The translations under genes were made by a program, and so were the position numbers. From Saturnia japonica (Eukaryota > Arthropoda > Insecta > Lepidoptera > Saturniidae), in contig CM065321.1 of assembly GCA_033032175.1 (NCBI GenBank), positions 6,408,501 through 6,472,500 of the forward strand: a DNA stretch of 64,000 bases. Reading direction: 5' to 3'. Position 1 is the first letter of the stretch; the number at the start of each line of letters is the position of its first letter. Positions 32,141 through 45,069 of the stretch are shown here, in pieces. The notes beneath the pieces are model-generated. The model saw nothing but the letters and a program-made list of their open reading frames with translations, ran no database searches and was not told the origin of the DNA.

Positions 32141-34909
32141 ATTTTGCCTTATTTATAAATTGTGTTTGGGGCGGATTATCAGCAATTTAGATTTCGAGAT
32201 ATTATAGTCAAAATTATTAGACGTTAAAATCTATTCATAATTAGATATTTATGTATGAAGTTTAAAAGTATGTAAAGTAATTTATTTATTCTATAAAAGT
32301 ATTCTTATAATAATTACAAATTAGTGAAATTCTTTCCTAGGCACAATTTTTGTCATTCATTAAATTATTCTCTTGGTTTATTTTCATGGAGTATATAACT
32401 CGATATTTTCTAGACAAAAGTATTCGCGATCTAATTACACGTAACAAAAACGCTTTAATATATTTGTAACAAAGTAATATAAAAAACTTTAAATAATTGT
32501 TCATTTATCTGGTTACATACCTAATGTGTTACACGTACTATTAATATGATGATTTTAATCTTTTCTAGTTATTTATAATAAACCTTAAAGTGGATTAATT
32601 TTTTTATGAGGTAATATAGTATCTTTACACAGTAATTCTTTACGTCGTCTAAATACTACTTTATCATAATTTATTTTTGGTATCCGACCAATGTATATCA
32701 CTAAAAAGCCTACATAATAAAAGGCAAAATAATGCAAGTTTGTGAATAAAGATTAAAAGCAGTATATGACGCATGCAATTCCCACAAAAATCTCGATATA
32801 TTATTCGATTCAATTAATTCAAGCATTTCTGATGGTTAGACTAGTGGAATATCGATTCGATATTCGCTCATTGGAGCCTCTGAATGCAGCAACGATTTTT
32901 CATTATTCGCGTCCATTTGAAACAGCAGTTCTTCATAGTTGTTTATTTCTACGCCGTAAATCGAAAACCTAACTCGGAATCCTCTAGACAATGAACATAG
33001 ATTATAATAAATATTCAGTTGTTTTAGTATAAACAATGGTACTGAGGTTAAATTTTACCGTGACCCAAAAATTCTCGTGTGCCTATAATAATTATAATGA
33101 TATGTTTTCAAATTAAATTAATAGTATTAAGTAATAATTACCTCATAAACAAGAGCGAATTTAGTCGAATCAAGTTAATGTAATGAGAAAATAGATCTGC
33201 GCTCTTTTTATCTAGATAAAATGCCCATATTAATTTTATCTCATGAACAAAAGATCAAATAAGCGACCTATTCAATACATAGAGAAAATATGTACGACCT
33301 GAGATATTCGATTACCTAAAGAAATACTTGTTTACTAACTTTGAAATGGCTAAAAGATCTTAGAAAATGAATATTTTTCATAAGCTAAGTTTATCTACTT
33401 TGATGGTTTCGTTACACAATTTTTAGGAAGTCACGTTTTAGCTATTTTATATAACTTCTCTCATCTAATTAAAATTTTATGACAGAGAGCCGTGATGAGG
33501 TTCTCTCTTTGTTGTTTCTTTGTTAAATATATTTTCCGCTTCCTATATTATGTTTACATCCTTGATAAGTTATTTAACTTACTTATAATAATGTTCTCAT
33601 ATGTTACGCGAATATCTTTTGTTATTTGTTTATCAACTCAATTTGTTTTAAGATATAACAGCTTCTATAAAATTGTATGCCAAGATTCTAATTTGTTTCA
33701 TGTGCCTTTTTTGTTCATATACATTATGTATGTGTTTATACATAACTTTACTATCATACTTACATCAGTAATTTTATAGTTTTTTGTCTATGTCATTCGT
33801 CCCTTTTTATATAGATCATATATTAATAAAATTTCCTAATTTTGGCTTAACTTAACAATACTACGAGTAGTATCAATCTTTATATTTAAAGGTTCAATTT
33901 ATCAATAACATGCTCATAAAACATGTACATTTTCAATAACATGGAAATCCCATTTTTACTACAGAAAAGTAAGTTAGAAGTGTTAGTTGTGAGTTAGTAA
34001 GTGATTTTATTAAAAAAATAAAGTTCCTTTATTGGCCTGGTAGTTTCTAAATTTAAAATCGTAAAGAGGTAAACTTTGTTAGTATGTTTGTAGCAAGTAC
34101 TCTCTGGAACTATTAATTCGATTTAAACTAACTTAATAGGAAACGACATCATCGCTGAGTTCTAAAATATATTTTTCTTATTAAATTTAATTCATAATTA
34201 AAGAAAACAAAGCCGCGTGCGGTTGCTAGTGAAATATAAATGTAAATTATATTATAGTAACAGTTTGCACATTCCTAATAGATCCATATTATATACAGAA
34301 TTATAATACTAGTAGGTAAAGTTTTTATTCTTAGTAGCTACTAGGTTAAGACCCAAATGTTCTTATGAAGACAAAATGTCGACTATCGGTTTCTATATAG
34401 TCGATAGGTACATAGTATATGTATTAAAATTATAGAGGAAATAAATCGTGGTTTATTCCAGGATTTCTACATCCCTGAATTTTTTTTCCGGCTGGAGATA
34501 GAATCCTGTTACAACTGATTAATCTAGGATAGATACATTTTATACAAGCATTGAAACGCTAAATCTTTAAAGAACAAATGCACACAAACTTTATTCGGTG
34601 CTGACTTCGGTAAATGAAGACAAAAAGAGACAGGAACAAATTATTGATTGTGAAGGATTACCGCGTCGAACATCGAAAAGAACACAATCTCAGCGTATTC
34701 TGCGGCATACTGCTATAGTAGGTACTGTTTTTTAATATGGTTTTATGATAAATAGTTTTTTTGTATTTTCTTGCATTCTTTGTTGCCTTTTGGATAAACA
34801 AAATGATCGGATGAAGGTGGCTGCGATTTGATACGAGCCACCTCCCTTCTCTTTTAATGTGTTGCATTATAACATGCTCGGTGTCTTATAAACAAAAAAA
34901 AAGAATACA
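32141..34909. other. AT-rich spacer of ~2.8 kb
   Basis: I found no gene or shared repeat. AAAGCCGCGTGCGGTTGCTAG (34211-34231) recalls a family A 3' end but lacks the body. The longest ORFs are Phe/Ile/Tyr-rich and look like chance frames in AT-rich DNA. Confidence 0.35.
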
Positions 34910-35330
34910 CCTATCTAGGTAAACTTGAAATGTAAATCGTTGGAGCCGTTTCTGAGAAACCAATTACATATATATGTATACAAGAATTGCTCACCTAATA
35001 TAATAAGACAATCTCGCATAAAAATTAGCCGTATGACGATTATAAGCAAAAGGATTTTAATTGTACAAATCATTAGTCTAATGAAGAACTTACGATTGAC
35101 CACAATGATCAAAGATCGTAGGGAGAAACCCGAAGAATTTGACTGAGCATATCAAGTAATCTCATCTCTTCGAATAAAATTTGGGACAGTTCTTAAGTAT
35201 ATGTTCAAAAGTTGTATTATTGCACGGGTAGATATAATATTCAATGATTTTAAAGCGAATGAGAGAATGTTTACAACACCCATGTCCTGTTAAAATAAGA
35301 TGAGATAGATGAAAGATGATGATAGCGTGA
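34910..35330 (-). pseudogene. LINE RNase H / C-terminal remnant
   Basis: Minus strand from about 35300: LTGHGCCKHSLIRFKI, then a YPCNNTTFEHILKNCPKFYS block. GHG(C/F)...YLxxF......C..C....ET.EH.L..CP.F is the usual end of the RNase H-bearing ORF2 of R1/Jockey-type LINEs. Stops follow within about 40 codons. Confidence 0.5.
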
Positions 35331-37404
35331 GAGTATTATTGGTGACGATTTAGTTTAAAATTCTATTCGCTTTAAGATAAATTAAACAAGATGCGAATAG
35401 AGGAGGAAGAATTAACAAGGACCTGTATAGTTGACTGATTAAATTTGCATTGGATCCCGTTTGTGTTTTAAAGCTGGGAGCGGCTCGTATCCATCCTGTT
35501 ACCGTGGCACCTGTGTTCCAGGCCCTTACTTTTGTACCCCTACCATTGGTTCTATTATTATACCAAAAAATATAATCTAATACAATGAAGTGAGCAATTC
35601 GTGTATGTAATTTACTTGTATATAAATGTGTGTTTCTAGTCTCTATTGATCCGCATGAATTTTGTATTTAGACAATGTTTTACTATCTAAGTTTACCTAA
35701 ATAAAATGAAATATTTTTTCAAGACTGAACAAATCTTTGCCTTTCAGATATTGTATTTAAAATATGGCATTTTAAATTATTGCATTTGTCTTACATTAAA
35801 TTCAACAAAATAGGTTCGTTGAGTTAGAAAACATTATAACAATGAAATACCAATACAGTGGATCGATTAAGGGACCACTATAAATAATTCCGTCACTATA
35901 TCCGGACATCGCTATCGAATATCACATAGGTCGAAAGAAAGGCAAGAAAGAAAGAAAACAATACTTATTATTGCTAGACAATACAGCCGCGTAATGCGCA
36001 TATATCAATCACTAAATGTTTTTACTTATCAATACTATACAACTTTAATACATGTGCATTAAAAAAAAAACTAATATTTCATCGTTTCAATTTGGATTTC
36101 TATGATTTAATTACTACTAGATTTAACTTTACCTACCTGAACATTTATAAAAAAAAGCCTATTATTATAACTGCTGAGCATTTGAGGATTTAAACAAAAG
36201 ATATATAGAAAGCTTTATGATTATATAAATGAATCTTTGTGTTTGTTTGTTGGCTTTATCTTTCTGTATAGACTCGGTCGCAATATCTGCAAGGGATTTA
36301 TAGGAACTTGTACAAATGGTTCATTAAAACTAGTATCTATACCCGAAGTCGGCGCTACATCCGAAGTCAATATAGCCAAATTATTTTCCTCTAAAAGTAT
36401 ACATTAAATTCAAGGTACTAAAGTATTGCGTCACTATTACCAAAAAGTCGTTACAACCGAGATTGTTATAAATGAATCGCACACTGTATGTCCTTTTTTT
36501 ATTATATCCTACGTACGCAGACAAGATTTTGATTGTAATATCAATGTATTGTTTTAATGCCGGTAAACCGTACTAATGTTCTAAAATTAATTATTAATCA
36601 TTTTCAAAGCATTATTTTCTTCTTTTAACTGTGCACTCGTGAATATTCACTTTAAGAACGTGCACGACTTAAAAACTACTGGACCAATTTGAATGTACTT
36701 TTCGGATCAATATACTACTGAATCCGAGGAAGAATTAATGTCAAATATTATTTCGCTTTACCGTTGATGATCAGGAAAGATAAAACAACTTTTAATCAAG
36801 ATAAGACAAGTTACAGTAAAGTGTCAAAAGCACTATCAAGTGAACGCGGTCGCCGGAAACAGTTAGCGATTATCGATCAATTATATTCCCAATGAACTTA
36901 ACTAATTATAAATGTCTATAATTTACTAAACCTTCTTTAATTACTTTCAAACATAAAGGCTTCACCTAAACACTAAACTGAAAATGAAATCAAAATTAAA
37001 CTCAATAATTTAAATACTTGAATATAATAAAGATTTTGTTCTGCAATGTTCACGAATGCGTAGTACAAATCGTATGTCAGCCGACTGTGTTACAGCTAAA
37101 AAAAATGGATATCTGTTAAGACGGCGTATGTACCTCTTATATAAAATGGGATAGCTTATTTCACCGTCTAATAATTTACCTTTTTAGTCTGTATAAGTCT
37201 TAACAAACGGTTTCACGGTCCACTGAATTGCGACATATAGAACGACTAGGGATTTTACGTTCAAATATTTAGCTCATATATCATTATGTTTTATCATTAA
37301 AGAAATATTTTAAGGTACATTTATTTTTTTGGATTTCAAATTAAAATGAAACAAACTTTATAAATTGAGGCCTTCGTTAGGTATGTCAAAGTTATATATG
37401 GCCT
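35331..37404. other. Spacer
   Basis: A (GAAA)n simple repeat sits at about 35933-35962. About 35440-35540 is less AT-rich and could be more of the LINE on the minus strand, but no motif is clear. Nothing else is recognised. Confidence 0.35.
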
Positions 37405-37680
37405 GGTGACGTAGTAGTAGTAAGTCCTACTATTGAGCCAAGAGGTCAGTCGTAGGTTCGATCCACGTATACGACTGACATTTGTGTGATAAGCATAATT
37501 GTCAGTTATCTGTCTGGGTGTTTAAATTCCATATTGTATATGCATGTATATCAGCTGCTTTAGTTACACTAATACAAGTTTTCTTTAAGTGTGGAATTAA
37601 ATTAGTGTGTGAATTTTCCCATATTTATATTTATTTATTAGCTATAATATCATTAGCTTATTCAAAATAAATTATATTAA
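37405..37680 (+). repeat. tRNA-derived SINE
   Basis: GGCCTGGTGACGTAGTAG (A-box region, decayed), TAGGTTCGATCCACG (B-box), then TTTGTGTGATAAGCATAA and TCTGTCTGGGTGTTTAAATT. Its body matches 1986-2190. Confidence 0.65.
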
Positions 37681-37699
37681 AATAAAATATTTTATTCGA

Positions 37700-37990
37700 T
37701 TTAAAACCAAAATTTAAATATTATTTATTCAATTTAAGCCCTAAGAAAGCACTTATGAACGTCAAAACGACCACTAGTTCTGAAATTAATCATACAATAG
37801 TCATCGAGAAAACCGGTAAGAAACTCGATCAGGTTCATCTTTTTTTTTGAACAATAGAATAACGTATACATAACACAGTAATATAGTTATAATATAATGC
37901 AATAATAGATCTCCATTAATAAATAATAATTTCGTGAATGCACGGAGAGAGAGACTGTCACCTCCAGATATCACTATCATCACTGATTGC
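37700..37990 (+). repeat. Interspersed repeat, family G copy 3
   Basis: TTTATTCAATTTAAGCCCTA, AAGCACTTATGAACGTCAAA, GACCACTAGTTCTGAAAT, GTAAGAAACTCGATCAGGTT, and CACCTCCAGATATCACTATC correspond to 17720-18000. Confidence 0.6.
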
Positions 37991-38584
37991 TTTGTTACAT
38001 TACTAAAAGTGTCTTGATATCAAATATTATACTAAATAATAGAACATTAGTCCTTTTAGTGTACCCCTAACGGAAGAAAACCTTTCTAATATCTGCACAT
38101 TTCAATTTTATGTTGTTTATATTTCAGTAATATCGTAGTAAAGTAAATACTACAAACTAATCTGGTACTTATAAGTGATTCAAGGTTAGTTTAGAGTTCA
38201 ACAAAATAGTATCTAAAAACACACATCTTATATATTAAATCATATATTACTGTTTAGATATATGAAAATGTCCCACATTCCTCCTAATTTTACTTACTTA
38301 CTCATTTTGCTTTTTGTTCCTCTAAATACTCATATTTAAAGCAAGCGAACTAATTTGAAAACAACGCATTATACGCGGCATTATACATTCTAAAATAGAG
38401 GGTATGCGACCTCGCCTCTATTCTCTTTAATCCCCAAGGCTACAGTGGTTTGAGCTACATAGTTGCCTGCAGCCTGAAACGACGTGACGTGCCGAAATGT
38501 TAAGGTAAGGATTTTGCATAGCACTTTGGTTTATACTATAAGAAATAAAAAGATATTTGTGCATTTAAAATTGTATTACATATA
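37991..38584. other. Spacer
   Basis: A less AT-rich patch at 38395-38500 is unexplained. There is no gene. Confidence 0.35.
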
Positions 38585-39060
38585 CACAATTAACAAAATT
38601 GGAGTGTCTCTTGCAATGCCAAATGAACAGCTTTTTACTAAATGCAAATATTAGTTTATATGGTATTTGAAAGAAAATAGCACTTTTAAAAAATTTTGTC
38701 TGGTCTGTCTGTCGATTCCGGGTAATCTTCAAAACGGTTGAACCGATTTTGACGGAATTTTCCCTAATAGATAGCTGATGATATAGGGAGTAACTTAGAC
38801 TACTTATATTTTACAAAAAGAATTAGGGTTCCGCACAAATAAATAAAACCTGGTCATGGTGAATAAATTCGGTCGCTTAAATGGCTTATGCTGAGTAAAC
38901 CTTAAGAGATATCAAATTAATGTACTACATAATTATAGATCTTAAAAAGACTTACAAAAAGTCTGCAAGTCTATCTTCTAATCAACAATAATCATTTTTG
39001 TTTTTAAAATAACCGAGAGCGAAGTTAGCATGATTCGCGCGTGTGCCCGATCGACAGCAT
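38585..39060 (+). repeat. Helitron-like repeat, family B copy 3 (3' damaged)
   Basis: It starts ACAATTAACAAAATTGGAGT, then GGGTAATCTTCAAAACGG, GGAGTAACTTAGACTACTTA, AATTAGGGTTCCGCACAAAT and GGCTTATGCTGAGTAAACC. The CTAG end is not present; similarity fades near 39050. Confidence 0.65.
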
Positions 39061-40399
39061 TATAGTGCCATCTCGCAGCGTATTACACAATTTCATTTAC
39101 CTTAATATTAAAATGGAAGGCATAAAAACCTTCACCATGTAAAATACTTAAATTTACTAACTTTCATGGTAATCGGTCAAACGGTGTTGATGTTTATCAA
39201 TCTAATTTATTAATTAGAAGTCAATAAAGTCCAATTTTTTTTACCAAATATACATTAAAACCGTCTTTAATTGCTGCGACAATAAAAACTGTAAAAACTT
39301 CTCGCTTAACTTAGAACAGAAACAATTTTAAACATGAAATAAAGAAGTATCATTAAAAATAATAAGAAAAGTTTTACGTACATTATTTAGTTTAGTCCCA
39401 GAACAATACTTATTATATTGAAGGCAAAACAAGTACTGAACTAAAAACATTTAAGAAAGAAAAGCTGCAAAAAATATTTTCCTTAGAGAGCTGATGTAAG
39501 AAATATTGTGATTATTTTAGATATTATAGATATAAAATGTATTTAATTGTATGCTTTGATAACTGCTCTATTTGTCAATATAAAAATGAATAATAACTTC
39601 AAGGCAGCTATTTGAATGTGATTTTCTTAAATATCTTCCTTTCTTCTATACTATGTTGAATATTAGTATGGATTGTATTCTCTCGCCAAATTATGTGAAA
39701 CGAATCAGAAGCATTAAGTTTACACCCAAGAGTAGACATTAGAAATATGTAGTATGATGATATGGGCCGGTTAACTTTTCAGAAATTATCCAGTACTCAA
39801 AAGATTATAGGAACATGTTTTTTAAAGTCAATATCAATCGTTGGTCGTAGCACTGTCAATCTAGCTTTATTTCTTAATACTTGAGAAAGAACGAAATTGT
39901 CTGATAAATTTTCCAACTAAAAAATAAAAAAATACGGTGACGGCTTATCGAAGGTAGCTTGTTGAAAATTTTATTCGTTACTCAAACAACCGATTCGGAA
40001 GCGACAAGCTGTATTGTAAATCCACATGACAGCTTTAAAAGAGCCGCTGGGAAATTTCAAGTAAACTACATAAGTATATACCATTAAACTGATGTACTAT
40101 ATATTTATTTATATTTTATTAATAGGAAAACTTACAGCTGAAAGAAAAAGTAATGAAAATAATCGAAATATAAGTTCAATTACATCACATAGCTATATCA
40201 AATATCCATATGCAAAACATTTTGCTAGGTGGTAAGACATAATAATTGTGTATGACTGGATCGCATCAATACCGTCAATTTTCCGAACTACTCTATAAAA
40301 AAACATTTATTCATTATTAACATTTATGCATTCCATCCTTAATTATTTGTTAGGTTTGCAAAGTTAATATACGAATTGGCATACGATGTTTGCTATACA
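39061..40399. other. AT-rich spacer
   Basis: I see no feature. Confidence 0.35.
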
Positions 40400-40915
40400 A
40401 TTAATAAAATTGGTGTCTGTTTATAATGTCAAAATAACAGTTTTTTACTAAATGCATATGAAAGTATATACGATATACCTATAATAATAAGCCTATTTTT
40501 GAAATTTTTGTCGGTCTGTCTGACTGTTTGTTCCGGGTAATCTCCGAAACGGTTGGACCGATTTTAACGGGACTTCCTTTGATAGATAGGTGAATTTATA
40601 GGGAGTAACTTAGGCTACTTTTATTTTACAAAAAGAATTAGGGTTCCGTACAAATAAATAAAAAGTGGTCATGGTGAATAAATTCAGGTGCTTAAATAGC
40701 TTATGCTGAGTAAACCATAAGAGATATACCAAATTAATGCATTACATAATTATAGGCATTAAAAAGATCTGCAAAAAAGTCCGGGAGAGTATACATCTAT
40801 CTTCTAAGGAACACCCACAATAAGTATTTTTGTCTTTAAAATAGCCGGGAGCAGGGAGGCAAGATTCGCACGGGCATTCTGTAGTCCACGTGAGCGAAGC
40901 CACGGGCACAGCTAG
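40400..40915 (+). repeat. Helitron-like repeat, family B copy 4 (complete)
   Basis: It starts AATTAATAAAATTGGTGTCT and ends GTGAGCGAAGCCACGGGCAC-AGCTAG|T with CTAG at 40912-40915. The end can fold (CGTG..CACG) just before CTAG. It has no ORF of its own. Confidence 0.7.
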
Positions 40916-41465
40916 TTTCCAATAACAGCAGAAATACACATAACAAATTAGTCGATCACTTCGTACACAGAAAATAACTATGCTTTATATCTTAATTCAG
41001 ATTACTGGCTCCGTATTTAGTGTATTTATTTAACATACTCTCATACAAAATGGTATTTTAATTGTGGGAATATATTATTTCATGCTAAGGATTGACAAAG
41101 CTCAAAACTTTTTCATAAAATCTCACTCTTTTGAGAAACAACAATGAAAAACCAAGCGCTTTATTAAATGTATAAAATACCTACTTATTAGTTAGTCTGT
41201 TGCCATTATCTAGCGGTTGTCAATAATTTTCTTGGTATATAATAATTTTTATTTTATAGGTGATTTGATTAAATAGCTTGAAGCACATTCTTCTTTATTA
41301 AAAAGAAATCCACACAGAGTAACTTTTTTTTAAAGAGTCGGTGTACATTTATGTTAATTTTATTATTTAATTAGGTATATCAAACAATATTTTTGCAAAT
41401 TAATAATTTACTAAAGTCCTATTATAAAAAACATTCACTAACTTTGTCTAATGGAAAGCTATTAT
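40916..41465. other. AT-rich spacer
   Basis: I see no feature. Confidence 0.35.
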
Positions 41466-41645
41466 AGCATGCCGGTGGGATAATTTTTAATGCTATTCTG
41501 GCCAGCTACCAGTCTCGTGTTGAAAGTCTATCGTCAAGCACCTATTTGTTCCGGTAGTTGCACTTGAGAGCCAATCCTTCTAGGTTTCGCGTGCTATCGT
41601 CTAAAACGACATCGCCACTTAACACCAAGTGAGACTGTAGTAAAA
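41466..41645 (-). repeat. Interspersed repeat, family H copy 2
   Basis: Minus strand: CAGTCTCACTTGGTGTTAAG, TGGCGATGTCGTTTTAGACG, and a GGTAGCTGGCC end. It resembles 10095-10290 and 48000-48190 but is more diverged. Confidence 0.4.
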
Positions 41646-42155
41646 AGTTAAGCCTATAGAAAAAATGTAAACGTATGATTATGTTGATTATGATAAGCAA
41701 AATAATTTAGCAACTACGCATACAGTTTGTAATTCTAACATCTAGGTTATTCCTGTAACTGCTTCCCAACCATGCAACGAACAGAACACTGGAAAACAAT
41801 TAGAATGCTGGACGTTTATAGACAAATTCTAAAGTATCTCGAAAACAAAATATAATTTTTATAGGTAAAATTTTCTCATCGTGTCGATATGTTAAATGGT
41901 TTGATAATTACGTGTATAAATTTTACGAGAATTTGTGTAATGTTAACATAATTATAATTGTAATAATTTCCCCATTAACACTTTGGCTCTAACAGAAATG
42001 TACGTGAAATTGGCGAATTCGCCATCCAAGGGAGCTGAGTGGTAAATTAGAAGAGAATGAATTACGTACAAAATATTACAAGAAACCTTAAAATATAATA
42101 TGTCAATTGGCTGAACATTGATAAGAGGAAGGCAAAGAGAAATGTCTTTGGAGAT
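41646..42155. other. Spacer
   Basis: I see no feature. Confidence 0.35.
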
Positions 42156-42524
42156 TTGTCACTACTTGGGACAGCCGATCGCAGTCAAATAACATTGTAT
42201 TGTGTTACTGCGGTGAGTGGGGGGGTTTCCAGCATTGGAATTAGCATTGGAAATGACTTAACTGTGTCTAATAGTAAGCACAGTAAAATGCATGGCCGGC
42301 CGTGGCTGTCATGCAAGTCTGCGAACCTCAAGCCACCTGGATATACACTGGCTGATTCCAAAACGCGAAAATCCAAAAGACAGTCGCTATGTCAGATATC
42401 ATCATTTACTGTGACACTGTGGTCGCGACCCAGTCCGGGTCTGCACATGCATAATACTGAACGGGGTGGTTCAGTATTATGTGAAACTTACGTCTCTAAA
42501 CAAGCCAAAAAACGACGAACTTAA
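42156..42524 (+). repeat. Repeat-derived region, family I
   Basis: This is less AT-rich than its flanks, with an unbroken frame of 122 codons but no recognisable domain. CACTGGCTGATTCCAAAACG resembles 28490-28530. A repeat origin is more likely than a host exon. Confidence 0.35.
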
Positions 42525-42534
42525 ATATTATATA

Positions 42535-42745
42535 GCTTATACCACTTCCACAATTAAGACGAATCTAACGACACCTCGTTTGCTAAAATCCATCCAGCCG
42601 TTTAGGCTACAGAGCATGCCAAAAAATAGACATACATAAATATATACTCTCAAAAAACATAACCCTCCTTTTTCGTAGTCTGGATTACATAGAAACAACC
42701 AATATTCAGTCCAATGAACTTCACCTTGTAGCATTGACGGCTTTA
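42535..42745 (-). repeat. Interspersed repeat, family E copy 2
   Basis: Minus strand: GCATGCTCTGTAGCCTAAAC, GGATGGATTTTAGCAAACG, AGGTGTCGTTAGATTCGTC and TTAATTGTGGAAGTGGTATA. It matches 240-345. Confidence 0.55.
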
Positions 42746-43009
42746 TATTTAATCAAGGTACTTTCAAAGGAGTTAACAAAAAATTATGTTGTGTTAATAA
42801 AATCAGAATTTTTAAAGCTCTCCAAAGCTTCTGAAGTAATTAAGGAAACACTTAGAAAACATCGCTTTCACGGATGATTTAATTAAGGCCTTTTTTATTT
42901 GTTGAAGCATTTTGATGCTTTACTTTGTGAGGGTATTTTTGACTGATGAAAGGGTTTCCTAGAGAACATTATTAACACAGATAAAAATAAAGTTTTTTAA
43001 AGAAAAATG

Positions 43010-43240
43010 AAATTAATACTTTCCAAGTTAGAAATCCCATAACAAAGAAAGTAACAAATTGTTTTGTAAATTATTTGAAGACTGTACATTCCTACAGCTA
43101 TAATTAATGGAACTGCTGTGGAACTTGGCACCCGTTGGATCACAGTTCTTTTATCGGTGACAAAGACTACCCCGAACGTCGTTTCTACCGAATTTGACCC
43201 CCTTTTCACATTTATGTTTTTGTTGGGATTATTATTTCTG
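43010..43240 (-). mobile_element. Truncated MITE copy (family of 19961-20275)
   Basis: From 43240 down: CAACAAAAACATAAATGTGA, GATAAAAGAACTGTGATCC, GTAGGAATGTACAGTCTTCA, TTTGTTACTTTCTTTG and GGGATTTCTAACTTGG. One end is preserved; the second inverted repeat is missing. Confidence 0.65.
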
Positions 43241-44185
43241 TACACAAACTATAAATCAATCAATTTTAATAAATCGATATACGGAGTTCAGCCCTAAAAT
43301 CATTTAAAGGTATTCCATGCGAAATCATCAAATCGTTTTAGATTTTGCTCAAATTGTATTGGAAAATTTGTAGAGTTCCAACAATGATATTATAAAAGGC
43401 AGGTTCCAAAGTAAAAAATCCATGACTTTTTCTTTTCAATTGTGCAGAGACAATTTTTACTTTGTTCTGATGATTTCACATGAAATTATATAATATTGTC
43501 AATAAACATTAGCCAATCATCTACAATTCAACATACCTCCAGCTATATATTCACTCGTTATAACATATTTTTATAATTTAAGTTTTAAGTCATATAACCA
43601 TGAATAGAATCAGTTCATAATTTTTTTAAAGTACTGTTATTCTATTTCATACAAGTTATAAAAACATCGCTTAACTAAATAAATTTAATATTACGTCCTC
43701 GTTTCAGCGAGAAACAATCTTCAGTATTGTTGTTCATTCGCAGACAAAGTTTGTATGAATCTTAAGGCTGAAACAACTAACAACTGGAGATTTAATAATA
43801 ATATTATTTCATAGGTATCTAAGTACTTCGCTTAAAGCGCAATATTTTAATATTATAATAAAATATGTTGTAATACTTGTAATGTAAATAAAAGTTTTGT
43901 AACCCATTGTCGGGTAATTTAATAATTTGTAACCTAAAATTCAAACACGTAATTATATAAAACTCAGCCAGGAAAGAGAAATTCAAATTGTCTAAGCTTA
44001 AAGAGACATTAACTTTACCTTATATTATACAATATAAATTCAAAGTATAAGGCGATTAATGAGAAGTTATTCGAAATAGTATGATCTTGATGCAATGTCA
44101 ATTATAAGCACAGATAATTATTATTCCAGTATTTTATGGTTTGCATTACAGCCTTGCCTTTGCAATCATAGCCTAGAATTCAAGC
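43241..44185. other. AT-rich spacer
   Basis: I see no feature. Confidence 0.35.
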
Positions 44186-44189
44186 TTAA

Positions 44190-44492
44190 GCCGGCAACAC
44201 ACGCTACGGTCTACCGGAAGAGGACACCCGTACAGGTGTGCCTACGCGTATTGGAACTCCCCAGGCCACGGTGAAGCGGTAAAAGCCGTCAGAGACTCTA
44301 GTTTAGCTAACAGTATAGTCAGTCAGAAAAAAAATGGAACAGACCAATGCAGTTTTTTTAAATATAATTTTTTTTACTAACACACGCACAGGGCATTTGT
44401 ATATGCACGCTACTACGTGACATGCGGGCGACCTGCCCAGGCAAAACACAGAAAAAAATTTCTCCAGGAGACCTTAACGTGTATGGTGGGCG
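44190..44492. mobile_element. TTAA-flanked MITE (piggyBac-like)
   Basis: TTAA on both sides (44186-44189, 44493-44496). Ends CACACGCTACGGTCTACCGG and (reverse-complemented) TACACGTTAAGGTCTCCTGG are imperfect inverted repeats. It is 303 bp with no ORF. TTAA duplications are typical of piggyBac. A nested block CGGTGAAGCGGTAAAAGCCG ... AACAGTATAGTCAGTCAG followed by A-run is also seen at 59485-59580. Confidence 0.55.
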
Positions 44493-44496
44493 TTAA

Positions 44497-45069
44497 GCAT
44501 TATGCACAAAAAAATTAATCAAAACAAATATAAGTGCTTAATTGTTTTTGAAAATAACTACAGTTTAACTGATGATAAGTTTATAAGTAAGCGTTAATTT
44601 TTGATAGTTGGGTAGGTTGATTGGTTTGATAGGCCGATTTTGAAACACAACGTGTTACTATAATGATATTCACTATGTATATAGTGGTCGGAATGCAGAT
44701 AGGCGAAAGTACTCTACTGCTCATTTGCTATTTCCATATGACTTGTTTGGAATTACTTCGGGTGTTGTCCGTAATGTGATTACCAAATCCACAATCGTGT
44801 ACGTTACGTCATACTAAATGAAAATACATGTTAGCGCCGGTGAATACCAATTTGCCATATATCAGAGCAAAGCTCGTGATTTCATTAAACTTGATGGCTT
44901 AGGAACGAATATTATGAGCTGATTCTTGACTAAATTTGCCCTCTCTTATAAATAGTGACGGAACTTTCACTTGTAATATATTTTTACGTTTTAAAATTAT
45001 CTATTTCTTATTTATAATATGTACGTCAACAAATATCTATACAAATAAATATTATATATAATTAATTAA
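44497..45069. other. AT-rich spacer
   Basis: I see no feature. Confidence 0.35.

Noticed and set aside
33492..33779. A 95-aa membrane-like ORF
   Set aside because: Its Phe/Ile/Leu/Tyr-rich composition is what AT-rich DNA gives by chance. No conserved motif is seen.
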